A stretch of DNA of 64,000 nt, taken from positions 19,872,980 through 19,936,979 of the forward strand of contig NC_079415.1 in assembly GCF_026213295.1 (NCBI RefSeq), in the 5' to 3' direction. The translations under genes and the position numbers were made by a program. The stretch's first letter is position 1. Each line of letters starts with the position of its first letter. Source of the DNA: Gadus chalcogrammus (lineage: Eukaryota; Chordata; Actinopteri; Gadiformes; Gadidae). Below, in pieces: positions 1 to 11,309 of the stretch. Below the pieces are notes generated by a model. The model did no database searches. It was not told where the DNA came from and saw only the letters and a list, made by a program, of their open reading frames with translations.

Positions 1-382
1 AGCAACTCCTATATTGTAGCCTGTATTGTACTGAAGGCCTACCTGGTGTAATAAGTGTAAATGTATCATACCTATTATTCATAAAACTAATTGTGTGTGT
101 GTTGGTCATGATGGAGCCTTGTTTCATCCTGCAAACTGGTTTAGGCCCTTTCCCAATTCTTTGCTACATAGAAAATCTCAACCCTAGCCCTCGCTGTTGC
201 GCGTTCACGCGCCGTGGAGTCACGTCCCAATACTGTTTAAATGTAGTTTAAGGGGTAGGGGGGAGGGCTAACATCCCCTCAAAATTGAGATTTTCGATGG
301 GCACCCTCAAAGCGCTTCAGTTCTGACTTGCTCCCACAATACCTTGCGAGAAAACGGAAAATCAAGAAATATCCTAGACAAG
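1..382. other. Unassigned sequence
   Basis: I see no gene here. The stretch has two partly complementary segments (around 160-195 and 275-300, both containing parts related to AAAATCTCAA/TTGAGATTTT) that could be a short hairpin or the end of a degenerate DNA transposon. It lies downstream of ppara. Confidence 0.3.
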
Positions 383-1658
383 ATGGAGGACGAAAAGATG
401 CGACAGGATTGGAAAAACACAAATGTAAGTATTTTCTCTGTAATTAACTAGTAATTATTTTATTAATTATACTCTGCAGCCCGGCCGCGAGCTTCGAAGC
501 CCGGCCGCGGACTCTCGGAAGTCTGTGGCCGGTTTTCGCGGAAGATCGCGAACGTCCCCGACCGACTTGCGCAGGCCGCCCGACCCCGGTTCTCGGCCGG
601 GATGCATGCCCGATCACGAGCTCTGCAGCCCGGCCGTCGACCGGGCTGCAGACCGGGCTGCAGACGGGGTTGCAGACCGGGCTCATACGACCGGGCTGGA
701 TATCATGTCGTATGATATCCAGATCTTCCATGTTCTAGTGACTCCAGGTTAAAAATAAGCTTCACTATACTAATATATTATATTATATTATATTATATTA
801 TATTATATTAGATTAGATTAGATTAGATTAGATTAGATTAGATTAGATTAGGCTTTATTGATCCTTTTGGGATGACTCCCTCAAGGAAATTGATTGTCCA
901 GTAGTTTACAGAAAGAAATGCAACACAATATTAAATTATATACAATATAAGATAAACAATACACTCTAAGATAACTATAAAAAGTAAAATAAAAGTAAAC
1001 AGTAAACAATAATTATAATATAAGATAAGATAAACAGTAACTCTTAACTAACTAACTATAAAAAGTAAACAAAAAACAGTAAACAGTAAACAATAAACTC
1101 TTAGCTAATATAGAAAGTAATATTAGTAATATTATTAGTTATTAATTATTAATAATCTATAAGTAATATATACCTACTCATATATATATTATATTAGTAA
1201 TATTCTATAAGTATTATTATACTAAGATATTATATTATATTAGTAATATTACATGGTTAATCAATGTATTTTTGGCAGTACTATATTGTGTACATAGCTA
1301 TTATATATTGTACATAACATATGGCCATATCAACCAGTTCTGGCATATAATTCCTAATTCCTTCTTATTTGTTTTCTTTCAGGACTTCGTTGAGTCCACT
1401 GCCACCAGCCCCCCCCACCTCTCCCTCATGCTCCTCCACCCCAGGCACCTCTTCCACCACCCCAGACACCCCTTCCAAGAGGAGAGTGCCAGGGGGCAAG
1501 CGAGGCATGAGGAGAGCGAGGCAAAGTTGGCGAAATGGTGGAGAAGATGTGATTCTCCACCATTCTCTCAAAAGCTGAGAGAGAGTGTGTGTGCGTGTGT
1601 GTGTATTTTTAGGTGTGCGTGTGTGTGTATTTTTAGATGCGTGTGTGTGTATTTTTAG
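383..1658 (+). CDS. Possible two-exon small gene (transposon-associated?)
   Basis: A short ATG exon (383-424, beginning MEDEKMRQDW) ends exactly at a consensus donor GTAAGT. A pyrimidine-rich acceptor ending TTCTTTCAG precedes position 1383, and the exons join in phase 0. The downstream exon has two overlapping readings: the phase-0 one is His/Pro-rich, and another frame gives a Pro/Ser/Thr-rich segment followed by a basic KRRVPGGKRGMRRARQS-like tail. I recognise no domain. The intron contains a GC-rich repeat and a LINE tail. It could be the accessory ORF of a DNA transposon or pure chance; confidence is low. Confidence 0.2.
621..697. repeat. GC-rich 12-bp tandem repeat
   Basis: The motif GACCGGGCTGCA and variants are repeated about five times, next to related CTGCAGCCCGGCCG inverted copies at 475-520 and 621-640. 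The block is strongly GC-rich in an otherwise AT-rich region and can form hairpins. Confidence 0.7.
771..851. repeat. Pentanucleotide microsatellite (TATAT/GATTA)n
   Basis: Uninterrupted 5-bp units change from TATAT to GATTA part-way through. It abuts a LINE 3' tail on its right and probably grew from the tail repeat of that element. Confidence 0.9.
852..1060 (-). mobile_element. LINE 3' tail, 5'-truncated
   Basis: Read on the minus strand, the segment ends with a fish-LINE-like 3' end (a TTTCCTTGAGGGA stretch, then GGATCAATAAAG) followed by a short tandem repeat. No coding part remains. The adjacent 1060-1270 stretch is AT-rich with no recognisable gene. Confidence 0.55.
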
Positions 1659-1665
1659 ATGTGTG
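1580..1665. repeat. GT-rich imperfect microsatellite
   Basis: Alternating TGTGTGCG-type runs separated by TATTTTTAG units, i.e. an imperfect higher-order repeat of about 27-30 bp. Confidence 0.7.
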
Positions 1666-1739
1666 GTTCAGTGTTTCTTATTTAAATAAAGTGTTTCTTC
1701 TAAAGTGTTCTTGTTCTTAACCGATTATTATCTAAGGGT

Positions 1740-2350
1740 GCACTCACACTAGGCCATCTGTCCGTGGCCGTGGCCGTTTTAGCACCTAACCGTGCTCAAA
1801 TCTGCCAGTGTGAGTGTGGCCAGTCTGGCTAATACCACCTTTAACTGTATTATTATTTTTTTAACACTTATTTAAACATGCCAATTACAAAATATAAATA
1901 CCATTTCAGGTTAAACATCTTTACAATGGGTCTTGCTCGTTGCCCGAGACAATGGCAGCCAGTCTGTCTCTTGTAACATTACCAGGGGTCTGGTTATCTG
2001 CTAGGGGGCACGGGGAGGCCACGATGACGTCACAGGGTAGGGTTGTCCCATTTGGTAGGGCATCGGTTAGGGGTAGCAATGAGGGGTAGCAATGAGGGTT
2101 AGGGTTGAGACAGAGCAAAGAAATGGGATTGGGCCTTAGTCTCCTCTAAAACCACGTCAGTTGCGAGTTTAGACTAAAACGCACAAAATACGCCCTCTAG
2201 TGTCTGATGTGAATTTCTCTGAAGACACAGCAATTGAGATCAAGGTAAAACGCAGCTGCAGGTTAAACCACAAGTACATATGACACAGCAATGGAGTTTA
2301 AGACGTCACGTGACTTCTTGCGTCACCGACGAGTGTTAAACTCTAAAAAG
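1740..2350. other. Unassigned, possible MITE remnant
   Basis: No gene is recognised. The stretch starting near 1736 (AAGGGTGCACTCACACTAGG) looks like the end of a non-autonomous DNA transposon, but I could not find a matching inverted end. Confidence 0.25.
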
Positions 2351-2423
2351 TGGCTAAGCTAGCGACAGAGCAATCGGCCCCATATGTTCAAGAAATGCAA
2401 GGTAAACAAAGAGAAAATGTGTG

Positions 2424-2490
2424 ATCAAGTGTATATATATATACATATCTACACGCGCACACACACACACCCATCGGCACGTACATACAT

Positions 2491-2539
<49 letters not shown>

Positions 2540-2580
2540 AATACATATGCATAAACAAACACATATATACACATACATAC
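2424..2580. repeat. Compound AC/TA microsatellite
   Basis: ACACAC, TATATA and ACATACATAC runs lie immediately 3' of the LINE reverse-transcriptase remnant. Open frames through it in both strands are artefacts of the repeat. Confidence 0.9.
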
Positions 2581-3055
2581 ATCCAGAAAAGAACATTGTG
2601 CTGGCCACCCCAGAATGATAGAACATCTTTAGAAGCCTGCCACACATGTCAAATGACCTGAGCCTTCTGAGCAAGAAGAGGCTACTCTGACTCAGGGCCT
2701 CTGTGTTGTCTGTCCAGTCCAGCTTATTGTTTATGCGCACTCCAAGGAACTTGTATGTGTCCACGGTCTCTATTTCAACCCCCTGGTAATGGGGGTTGGG
2801 GGCTTCCTGCTCCGTCGGAAGTCCACCACCAGCTCCTTGGTCTTGCCGATGTTAAACTGGAGGTGAGGTGGTTCTCCTCGGACCATCTGACGAAGCCCTC
2901 CACCACACCTCTGTACTCGTCTTCCCTGTCCTCACTGATGCAGCCCACGATGGAGGAGTCATCCAAGAACTTCTGTAGGTGGCGCGTTCCAGAGTTGAAG
3001 GTGAAGTTGGAGGTGTAGATGGTGAAGAGAAAAGGTGAAAGTACTGTTCCATAGT
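2580..3055 (-). pseudogene. Rex1/L2-like LINE reverse transcriptase fragment
   Basis: Minus-strand frames give consecutive pieces of a fish non-LTR reverse transcriptase. These are KFLDDSSIVGCI (the catalytic (F/Y)xDD region, here FLDD), then GFVRWSEENHL, then DTYKFLGVRINNKLDW and LFLLRRLRSFDMCGRLLKMFYHS. The pieces lie in different frames, so indels have broken the ORF. Only the palm/thumb part remains; endonuclease and 5' parts are absent. The family assignment rests on motif recognition only. Confidence 0.8.
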
Positions 3056-3059
3056 AGTA

Positions 3060-3558
3060 CTATGAGGTTTTTTATTGAAAAGCATTGAAGGCATTTCTAC
3101 CACAAGATGAACATACAAAGTTAAAATAAAAATAAAACATACAACACGTTTCATAATAATTAGCACATTTTTTATTTACATGTAGTTAAATCAGAAACCA
3201 TATACTGATGCAGCTTGTTATTGATTTAGTAATAAACTATTGATACTGCTATACTGAAACCCCTTCCCAGAACACAGCTGTCCCTTTCATTCAGAACATT
3301 CTTTATGTATTTACAAACCAGACAATCAACTGCCAGATTGCTGGACATGGCTGACAAAATAATAAAGAATAAACATTGGCCTTTGGAAGGAGAAAACTTT
3401 GTAAAAAGAGATGGAAGAGATGTATAGTGAGCCATGTTAGTCAGGGTATAGATATGATTGTTTGCATTTCATATAGAAACACTACAATATACTAAAGTTG
3501 TGTTTGAACTTCAATTCTGCGTTGATTAGCAACAAAGGTTCCTGTCACTAGTGATCTG
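3060..3558. other. Non-coding, nothing recognised
   Basis: AT-rich sequence between the LINE fragment and the Harbinger element. No domain or repeat structure is apparent. Confidence 0.4.
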
Positions 3559-3614
3559 AGGGGTGTTCCACGAACGGAGGTTTAATAAACACTGAGTTAA
3601 CGCTGAACTCTAGG

Positions 3615-3959
3615 TTGATTGACCCTATGCCGACTAACCCAGAGTTTTCGGTTCCACAGCAGCGGTTATGCATTAGTTCAATCAACTCGGGGTTGGTCAA
3701 CACAGGGTTGTTCGCAACCACGCCAAACCTAAAAAGACGTGATGTATGGATCATGGAAACCCTGATTGAAATGGCGAAACGGGCCGCTTATTTCAATGAA
3801 ATGGAACTCCAGGTTCTCCTGGAGAGCTATGACGAGGAGAAGGACATTATCACAAGAAAAGAGAACGCTAAAGCCTCTGCAACCCGGAAAACCAAAGCCT
3901 GGCAGCGGATCGCTGACCGCGTAAATGCGTTAGTTACTCGTCAAAAGCATGATCCTTAA
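3615..3959 (+). pseudogene. Myb/SANT-like Harbinger accessory protein, 5' part
   Basis: The translation contains YFNEMELQVLLESYDEEKDI and KTKAWQRIADRVNALV, the typical trihelix of Harbinger Myb-like proteins, which bind transposon ends and help import the nuclease. The natural start is probably the internal Met in METLIEMAKRAAYF (about 3754). The ORF is cut at 3959 by an inserted TTAA element. The likely C-terminal continuation, PVEELLININSGRPGMEG, resumes at about 5985-6075. Confidence 0.7.
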
Positions 3960-5750
3960 AGGTTGGGTGCGGAATTCGCTTTTTTGGCCATTTTTGCAAA
4001 ATTACTTGAAATCCTTATCATAACCCGCTTACAGCCACTGAGTCAGAAGTACTGACATGGAAATTAAACTTGTCAATCATCTGTGGAATGGGCAGGGCTC
4101 GAAAAACTCCAGCCAATCATTTGGATTGCCACCTCGTTGCATTGGACAGTAAGTACGTCAATCAAACGGTCGTACTGCACTCCCCCTCCCCGCGCGCGAC
4201 CCCTTCGTGCAGTACTCGTGACCCAGAGCAAGCTCCTGTTTGTTGTTATCCTGCGGTATCTACTGGAACTAGTTAATCCACATTTGGACCTAGCAGTAGA
4301 AGACAATTTCCATGGCAGACAAGACGCCACCATCCCCACCACCACCACCACCACACCAGCAAAGAGAAGGAAAACTCTTTTTCAGAGAATAATTGATAAT
4401 AAAAACGCTGAAAGAGAAAAACTGAAATCAAGAATAATCCTAGGCGCTGCTTTTGAACGTCGGCGGCAACTGAAGGACGAGAAGGGTCTAAAACCGATGC
4501 TTGTGTGGCGGTTGACCTAGTTTCAAAGTTTATACCGTTTATACTCGGTAATACCGGTGTTGAGACGAGTGTATTACTCGGTGTGAAAATGTCCACACCG
4601 CGGCAAACCTAGTGAAAACCAGGACTTCCAATACAATTATATGAAACAAACATACATTTTCTAAAATAGTAATGATTTATGTGACCGTTTAATGGTTATA
4701 ACATCTGGTGCAACCATAGCCGCGAGAACGTATTCTCAGCAGGGGGTGCTGGAAAAAAAAACCCGGCCTGCACTAGACTCGCAACTCGTCACATTGATAA
4801 AAAATATCTATAGCAGCGCAGCTCAATTACACCAGTGCATGCGCGCACAGTTGAAATCGATCGTTGTGTGTCACTTCCTTCACACCATGGTTCACATCCA
4901 GCTGCTCACAGAACAAGTTTAGCGCACCACCGCTACCCTCACACTTTTTCATATAACCTTTTTTCATCACTATGAGCATTAAATAAATGCTGCGTCTCAA
5001 CATGCATTGGACAGCAGCGAGGATGACTCGCTTTGCCACGGGCCGAAACAGTTCGGAGCGACCACAGCCAGAGCGAACACAGCGGGGGCAGAGGAGTGTC
5101 AGGAAGTCTTTGGTGTACACATCAGTACGGCCTATTTGTACTACTGTTTAGTGGCAATGCAGTGTTTTATTCTATGCCTTTTTATTTTCGTATATTATTT
5201 CAATTAATACAATTTATTTATTCATGAAATCAAGATCTGGTCTTCAAATCTTTTTTCCAAATATAGGTCGTATTACAATGGGGTTTGTGTTTATATTCGG
5301 ACCAATACGGTACAGCGAACGCTCACATGATGTTAAGCATTTCCTGGTGCATAATGTGACGCTTCAGAACCTAAAATCCCATTTCTCCCCGTTGATACGA
5401 CAACACATAACCGGCGTTTTCAGAAATCTCTACTTTGGCCGGAGTTTTTAGAAATTATCGTTTTCTGTGATAAGACAGGGCCTCGGACAGGGGGTGTTGC
5501 AGCACCCCCAAAACCCCTACTTCCCGCGGTACTGGGTGCAATTTACAGCTGAATGTAGTGCCATGTTGTTAAACGAAACCTACGCTAGCCTGGCTCGCTC
5601 TCGCGCATCTCTGTTCGCGCTCGTGCATGATTGCGCGTCCAGGTACTTGGAATGGGTGGAGTCAGAGTCATCGTTGAAGGAGAGGGGTAGGACCATTTGA
5701 GTTGTGTATTTTCAAAATCTGCTGGCGTTCGCAAATCGCGTACCCAACCT
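3960..5750 (+). mobile_element. TTAA-target DNA transposon, long copy
   Basis: The ends are AGGTTGGGT.. and ..ACCCAACCT. The left flank is TTAA (3956-3959) and the right flank TTAT, consistent with a TTAA duplication and one later change. A shorter copy with the same ends lies at 41630-42119, which supports the boundaries. The TTAA target fits piggyBac or Kolobok superfamilies; no transposase is visible, so the superfamily is open. It sits inside the Harbinger Myb-like ORF and is therefore younger than that element. Confidence 0.75.
4083..4520 (+). pseudogene. Degenerate ORF in the TTAA element
   Basis: The better-formed part is AKRRKTLFQRIIDNKNAERE followed by FERRRQLKDEKGLK. It then changes frame and would continue as TDACVAVDLVSKF. 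The basic, Lys/Arg-rich composition and WRELK..GLKTDA-type motif resemble short domains in many fish hypothetical proteins linked to repeats. The frame change indicates decay. I do not assign a function. Confidence 0.35.
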
Positions 5751-5984
5751 TTATATTTGAGCCATGAATATATAAATATCCCAGTTAAGCATTCTTAAAG
5801 ATCCTACCACATAACCCCTTTCTTCTAAATAAATATGTACTCCGATGGCTTCCAAGCGGTCAGCGGATCAAGTACTATAAAAATGAAACTGGTAAGCTTT
5901 TCCCACCATCGTATTGCTATATATTTAAATAAGCCATTTTTTTAAGCCAATCGTGAAAAGGCCGACAGTCGGCAGACTGGATCT

Positions 5985-6075
5985 GGCCCTCAAATTGTCT
6001 TGACCCCGGTGGAGGAGCTGTTAATAAACATAAATTCAGGGCGCCCTGGCATGGAGGGGGTACCTGGAGGTAGGT
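5985..6075 (+). pseudogene. Myb/SANT-like Harbinger protein, 3' part
   Basis: The frame containing VLTPVEELLININSGRPGM resembles the C-terminal segment after the SANT domain in Harbinger Myb-like proteins. It lies 240 bp beyond the inserted TTAA element and would have been continuous with the 3754-3959 segment before that insertion, perhaps through an intron. Confidence 0.55.
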
Positions 6076-6979
6076 ACCTACCTCCTCAGAGTGTCAGGGG
6101 CCATACCCCACTGGTTGAATGTAGGTTTTTGTGGTTTCTTGTATTTGAGATTTTTTTTGCCTTCGAAATAACGCATGCAAACCATGTGCTTGCCACAGCG
6201 CATACTATTCCAAATGTTTATTTTTTTGGTAACTGGGTAGAAAACCTAAAAGTGACAATTCATCAACTTCACAGATCAAGATGGATTAGTGCGTGTAACG
6301 ATCAAACATTCTCCAGTGGATGCAAGTCTGTTAGGACTATTTTATACTTTGTGTTGTAAGTGCCTCTCGGCATAGTAGGCCTACTCAGACAATATTGCTC
6401 TTTGTATGATAGGAGGCCGATACAAATCTTGGATGGGTCATCTGAAAGGACTGAGATGTGCTCAGCATCTCCAACATTATACACCTAGATAAAACTACCA
6501 TTTGCAAAAAACAGAGGGCTACGCAAATAGTCTGGAGTGAACTGAGGCCAGGTCCTCGATTGGTAGTGTTGGCTATGTAAGGCTATTTATATTAAAGATT
6601 TGCGCGAGAATCTATAGGCCTATCTCTCCACTCCAGCAAAAAGTAATTTGATATGCCAAGATGTCGAGCCGTGGTCTTATCAATCGCTCCCGGTGGATTG
6701 CACGTATAATTTGCGCTCCGATATCAGCAGTTCTCTCATCAAAAGGGCATGCCATTGTGAACACATGAAATCTGCGGTGAACGCGGATTAAATACCCAAA
6801 ACCGGGTTATGTTTCAAACTTAACCTGCGCAAAACCTGCTCCGACCAGGTTTGATTCAGAGCATGTTTCTATAAAACTAACATACCGTGATCCTTTTGGA
6901 ACGGAAAACCTAGGGTTACAGCAAACCCTGGGTTAACTTACCTGGTTATGTGATAAAACCGGCTTTGTTGAACACCCCA

Positions 6980-9040
6980 CTGAGCATAGTCCGCAAGAAA
7001 ATGTTGACATAAGTGATGTCTGCTAATCTTTAATGGATGTGTGTTTGTTAACATATATTCCAACCTTAAGTAGTCCATTTTACATGCTGTTAATGATTTC
7101 CTCTTTCAGCCATAATGTTAATCTTCTGGATTAATTTCTCTATATAGTAAAAGTCTTGTGAAAATGTAAAGAATGTTCTTATCCAACGGAGCAAATTACA
7201 CAATTTGCGACAAATGCTCTATGGACATGTCAGATTATAGTGCCATGCACGGAGGACAGAGGACCATTAAAAAGTGTATTAAGTGTTGTGAAGATAGCTC
7301 AATCAATGATGTCACAGGGTCAATAACAAAAAGGCACCACTTTGCCCGCAAAGGGGCGCAAAATCACATGTTAACAGCATTTACTGTGAAACCATGACTT
7401 GAATTCACTCCAAGTAGCCTTAGGTGATTTATCTCATCGGCCCAGAGTGGCAAAGTCCCGCAAATTGCTGGAAAAAGAGTGGTTGCTGGGGTTGAGGCTG
7501 TGAATACCTTTCGAGACTGCTAGAAGTCCAAGACCTTGCAATGTCATGTGAGATACACATTTACATGTTGGCAAACATACGGATCTGCTCCATTATAAAT
7601 TAACTGAAAGACACACCAGGAGGACTCGGGCCTTCACCTATCCCGGTTCCATTTTACATTTCTGGAGAGGTGTGCGTTACCTTCTGTGATGGATTCTGAG
7701 GGCTACGCCGGTGGCATAGACCTGTTGTAGCTCGGCATGCAGCTGTTTGACGCAGACGTATAATTAAATCTGATCATGGTTCCCAGCTGCTGTGTGTATG
7801 AGTTCCATGGACACACTGAGGTAAAGTGTATGTGTTCCTTATTGCCGTCGATTCAACAGCCAACTCAAGGGCAAGAGTTGGCTGTGATCACACCTTGCTT
7901 GCAGGTAAATAATGATGGCGGCTGTTACTGAAGCCAGACTGTCATGGCTATACTCAGTTCATACCTTGCATACATATATATACACATATATATTGTGTCG
8001 CAATTGATCATTCTATCATATATCCTCATGTTTCCACCAACATTGCACGGCCATGCTCAAATCTGTAGTATCCATACACACCTCTGTAGAGGTTCATATA
8101 GATCTCCTACCTCTTGGGGTGTGAGGGGCCCAGAAGACAAAGCTATCAATCTTCAAAGGCGTGGTTTCCTTAATGCCTATATCACACTGTCCCGATATTC
8201 ATATGGACACACGATAAAGGAAATGTTCATATTTGGCTCTGATCGAGAATACATATGTTCAGATTAGATTTGCATTGTAATTGGAAATCGAGAGATAAAC
8301 CTGCTCCAAAGAAGCATCAAAAAATGGGTCGATATTTAAGGTGAATAACCACACATCCCCGTTACAGCCCAACCAGACAAATGCAGCATTGCACCCCATT
8401 AGAACAGATCATGGAACAGCTGGGGTCATGATTGGTCAGAAGGGATGGGCTCAACAGTTGAACTTTGGTTAAAAGGATAATTCTGTGCCTATTCACAGAT
8501 TGAATGATTCTAGCATGATCTAAAAAGTTTTTTTCATGTTTCTATTATTTCACAAATTGCATAAATAATGAGTTTGATTGTGTAGTAGTTTCACTTCAAA
8601 TTCAACTATTGAATAAATGCTAAATTTTTCATCTTCTCAAACATTTGCATGCTTGCCTACCATTCTAGCTCAGCTACATCACAATATGAAGAAGAAAAAA
8701 ACACAGGTTGGGGATATAATGGTTTCTACACACTAGAATCAAGTTGGACAATCTGTGGATAGTATGGTGTTTAAACGCTAGGATCATGGCCTATTCAAAA
8801 GCACCTGTGAATACGCCATGTTGTCCACGATAGTTAACTTATCCTTTAACTTTAAGCTCATTAGTGTTTCTTGCAGTATACGTCCAGCAAAGAACAAGCA
8901 ATATTCAGTGACCCTTGGTTGACCCTTGTTGATTTTCATTTCCTGGTTTTAAGCACTTCCATCTACAATATTGTAAACTCCCACAAGCAGCAACTAGAGG
9001 CTGCAGTGCTTTTCTTCACGTATTGTCTCTCTCTCATTGA
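6980..9040. other. Distal 3' flank of ppara, no gene recognised
   Basis: Several short open frames occur (for example 7173-7397 with six cysteines), but none shows a recognisable domain or codon pattern. No clear repeat structure is visible. Part may be the ppara 3' UTR if the proximal poly(A) signal at 9112-9117 is not used. Confidence 0.35.
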
Positions 9041-9143
9041 GTACATGTCCTTGTAAATCAGAACATGCATCTTTTTTAATCAGTCCATGTCCCTGTAAAA
9101 TGGAACATGCCTTTATTTTACTCAGTACATGTCCCTGTAAATC
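9041..9143 (-). repeat. 42-bp tandem repeat overlapping the ppara stop codon
   Basis: On the minus strand the block TTTACAGGGACATGTACTGA, which encodes YRDMY and the stop, recurs as TTTACAGGGACATGGACTGA and TTTACAAGGACATGTACTCA. The copies are about 41-42 bp apart, each followed by a GCATGTTC motif. The first copy is the real end of the gene; the other two lie in the 3' flank. Confidence 0.85.
9112..9117 (-). promoter_or_regulatory. Candidate poly(A) signal just after ppara stop
   Basis: AATAAA on the minus strand lies four bases past the TGA stop codon (9124-9122). Use would leave an extremely short 3' UTR, so it may be inactive. Confidence 0.35.
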
Positions 9144-9366
9144 TCTTGCAGGAGCGGATGGAGAGACGTATCCTCCGTCGTCTCAATGTCCTGCACCAAC
9201 TGAGCATGCTCGGTGACCAGCTCTCGCAGGTCGGCCAACTTCTGCAGCAGCTTAGGGAAGAGGAAGGCATTGTCACGGTGGTTGGCCACCAGATGAAGCT
9301 GCAGAGCCTGCACAACACTCTCCTGGAGTCGCTCCACCAGGGAGGCGTTCACTAACCCTGGACGAT
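9122..9366 (-). CDS. ppara: ppara last coding exon (LBD helices 9-12, AF-2)
   Basis: It begins with the second base of an Asp codon split across the intron ([17 protein letters not shown] follows) and ends [16 protein letters not shown]. It contains [16 protein letters not shown], the dimerisation helix. The 245 nt restore phase after the 244-nt preceding exon. Confidence 0.93.
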
Positions 9367-11253
9367 CTGACGAGACCGGGCAACGAGGAGAGGAGAGAGG
9401 ATAAGAAGAAAAATTATGGAGGGAATGAAACGACAATGAGAAACGAAAACGAATGGATTTGTTCAGGACTCCCTCTAGATGAATATGACAGCCCTGAATA
9501 AATTACGTCAACTAAACAACATTTCTGAAAATTGCTATGCAGCATCTCAAAAGTTGAGGAATATGGACATTTCTAAATCCCTCATACCCTCTCAAAATAT
9601 GTATGGGGTTATGATTAATTAATAACGTTCTTTCCATCACATATTTCCAAATTCATCACAGTTCTATTTCTATCCTACAGAAAATATTTGTGCAATTGAA
9701 CCGGAAAGCTCATAAAGTGTAATGAAGTAAAAATAGCAAAACATTCGTATGGAGAAGATCTAGGCTTTTTCAACCTTTCACTAGAAGGGTCATTCAAATA
9801 TAAACAGGAAACGACCCGCTGGTGTGCAGGCTGGTTCACCGCACCTCCGCAGCAGATGATTGCAGAGACGAACAGCGCCAGGTCGCTGTCATCCAGCTGC
9901 AGAGCGTTGAAGCGCGTGGCAAACTGGAACTTGGGCTCCATCATGTCACTAAAGGGCCGCCGCAGACTTTTCAGGAACTCACGGGTGATGAAGCCCCCGC
10001 CGCGCGCCACCAGGAGGCCGTCTTTATTCATGCAGGAGGCAAGGAGGGTGAAGAGGGCCTCGTACACACCGTACTTCAACAGGGTCACCTAGGGAACAGA
10101 ACCGAGCACGGATAAGACACATTTCTACAATTAATTTTAAATTATATTTTGTCTGTATTTTGATATTTATTTTATAACAAAAATAAATATTACAAATAAA
10201 TATTTGTATGCATTTTAAATCAATAATGTAGTAGACCCTTGCCTTGAAGCAATAATTTAATTTACCTGACCCTGTTATATGGTTTCATTGAAAATAACAG
10301 TTGACTCAAAGGCTTCTGCCAGAGAGAGCAGTTTGTCAACATAATGACATGGGCCCGGTTCCCGAAACCTTCTTAAAGCCTTCTAAACGCTACGTCATTC
10401 GTAACCTCTACTTTAAGTTCTACCTTAAAATCTCGTGTGTTTTCCCGAAACTTTCTTTGCTACGAATCTCTTTCGTACTTTGTTTGTTGGTAAGGTTGGT
10501 TTGAAGCGCTCGTAGAACTGTACAGTAACCTTTAGAAATCCTTGTTGCGCATGGAACTGCCAAATTGGCAGTGTTGTGTTTCACCAATGGTTTTAGTTCA
10601 GGTATTTTAACAGTGAATGGAAGGGAGTGATATGTTGTGTAGCAGGATTGACATGCAGGATAGCAGGATAGGCCAAGTTGTTTAATTGTAAATTCCAAGT
10701 TTGCATCCGTAGCCAATTGAGGTAAAATGAAACGGCATATTTGAATTAAGGATGTAGTCTCGGCTGTATTTTTTTTGTCTCTATTTTTGGCCATGGGTAC
10801 AGCAGGCGAGGTCAGCTCGACCCGCTTCCAATAATTTCAAAAACTCGCAACTTCAAAAGATTATTGTGAGCAATCGATTTCAGCACGTTCTTTCTGGACA
10901 GCACCATTTATGAACGACATAAGGAGTGTTTCCTAATAAGACTCCTAAGAGAACGTTCGGGAACCACGCCTATAGAGGTAAACAACTTTGATAAGACTAA
11001 ACGTAGGAGTCTTGGTAGCGCGCTAAGAGTGGACGTTATCGGGAAACCGGGCCCTGCTCCTTACCAACAAAAACAGAACAATTCTTAATATCAACAACCA
11101 AAGGAATAGTGAAGACAAAGTTCATATCAAATTTTTATAAGATATTGCAGGAAGTTAAAAGAAAATAACTTTGATATTAAAGAAAAATGCGAACTAGAAA
11201 TTAACACAATAATCCAAGATGAGTGGGAGACTTCATGAAGTGAAGTACAAAGG

Positions 11254-11309
<56 letters not shown>

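Larger units (their letters stand above)
3560..6978 (+). mobile_element. PIF/Harbinger-type transposon, non-autonomous
   Basis: The terminal inverted repeats begin GGGGTGTTCCACGAAC at 3560 and end GTTGAACACCCC at 6978. The subterminal regions are rich in GGTTAACCCTGAG-like motifs seen in fish Harbinger families. It encodes a Myb/SANT-like protein (3754-3959 plus 5985-6075), but I find no nuclease gene. A second element (3960-5750) is inserted in the Myb-like ORF. A clean target duplication is not visible; TGA on the left matches TGA two bases beyond the right end. Confidence 0.7.

Noticed and set aside
1740..2160. MITE starting AAGGGTGCACTCACACTAGG
   Set aside because: I could not find the inverted partner, so no boundaries can be defended.
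7173..7397. Cys-containing 74-residue frame suggesting a zinc finger
   Set aside because: Spacing of CDKC and KKCIKCC does not match a known finger, and no flanking exon structure or homologous segment is apparent.
9107..9355. Plus-strand 82-residue frame overlapping the ppara last exon
   Set aside because: It is the antisense shadow of a well-supported minus-strand exon; the same holds for 9822-10115, 31453-31764 and 32063-32494.
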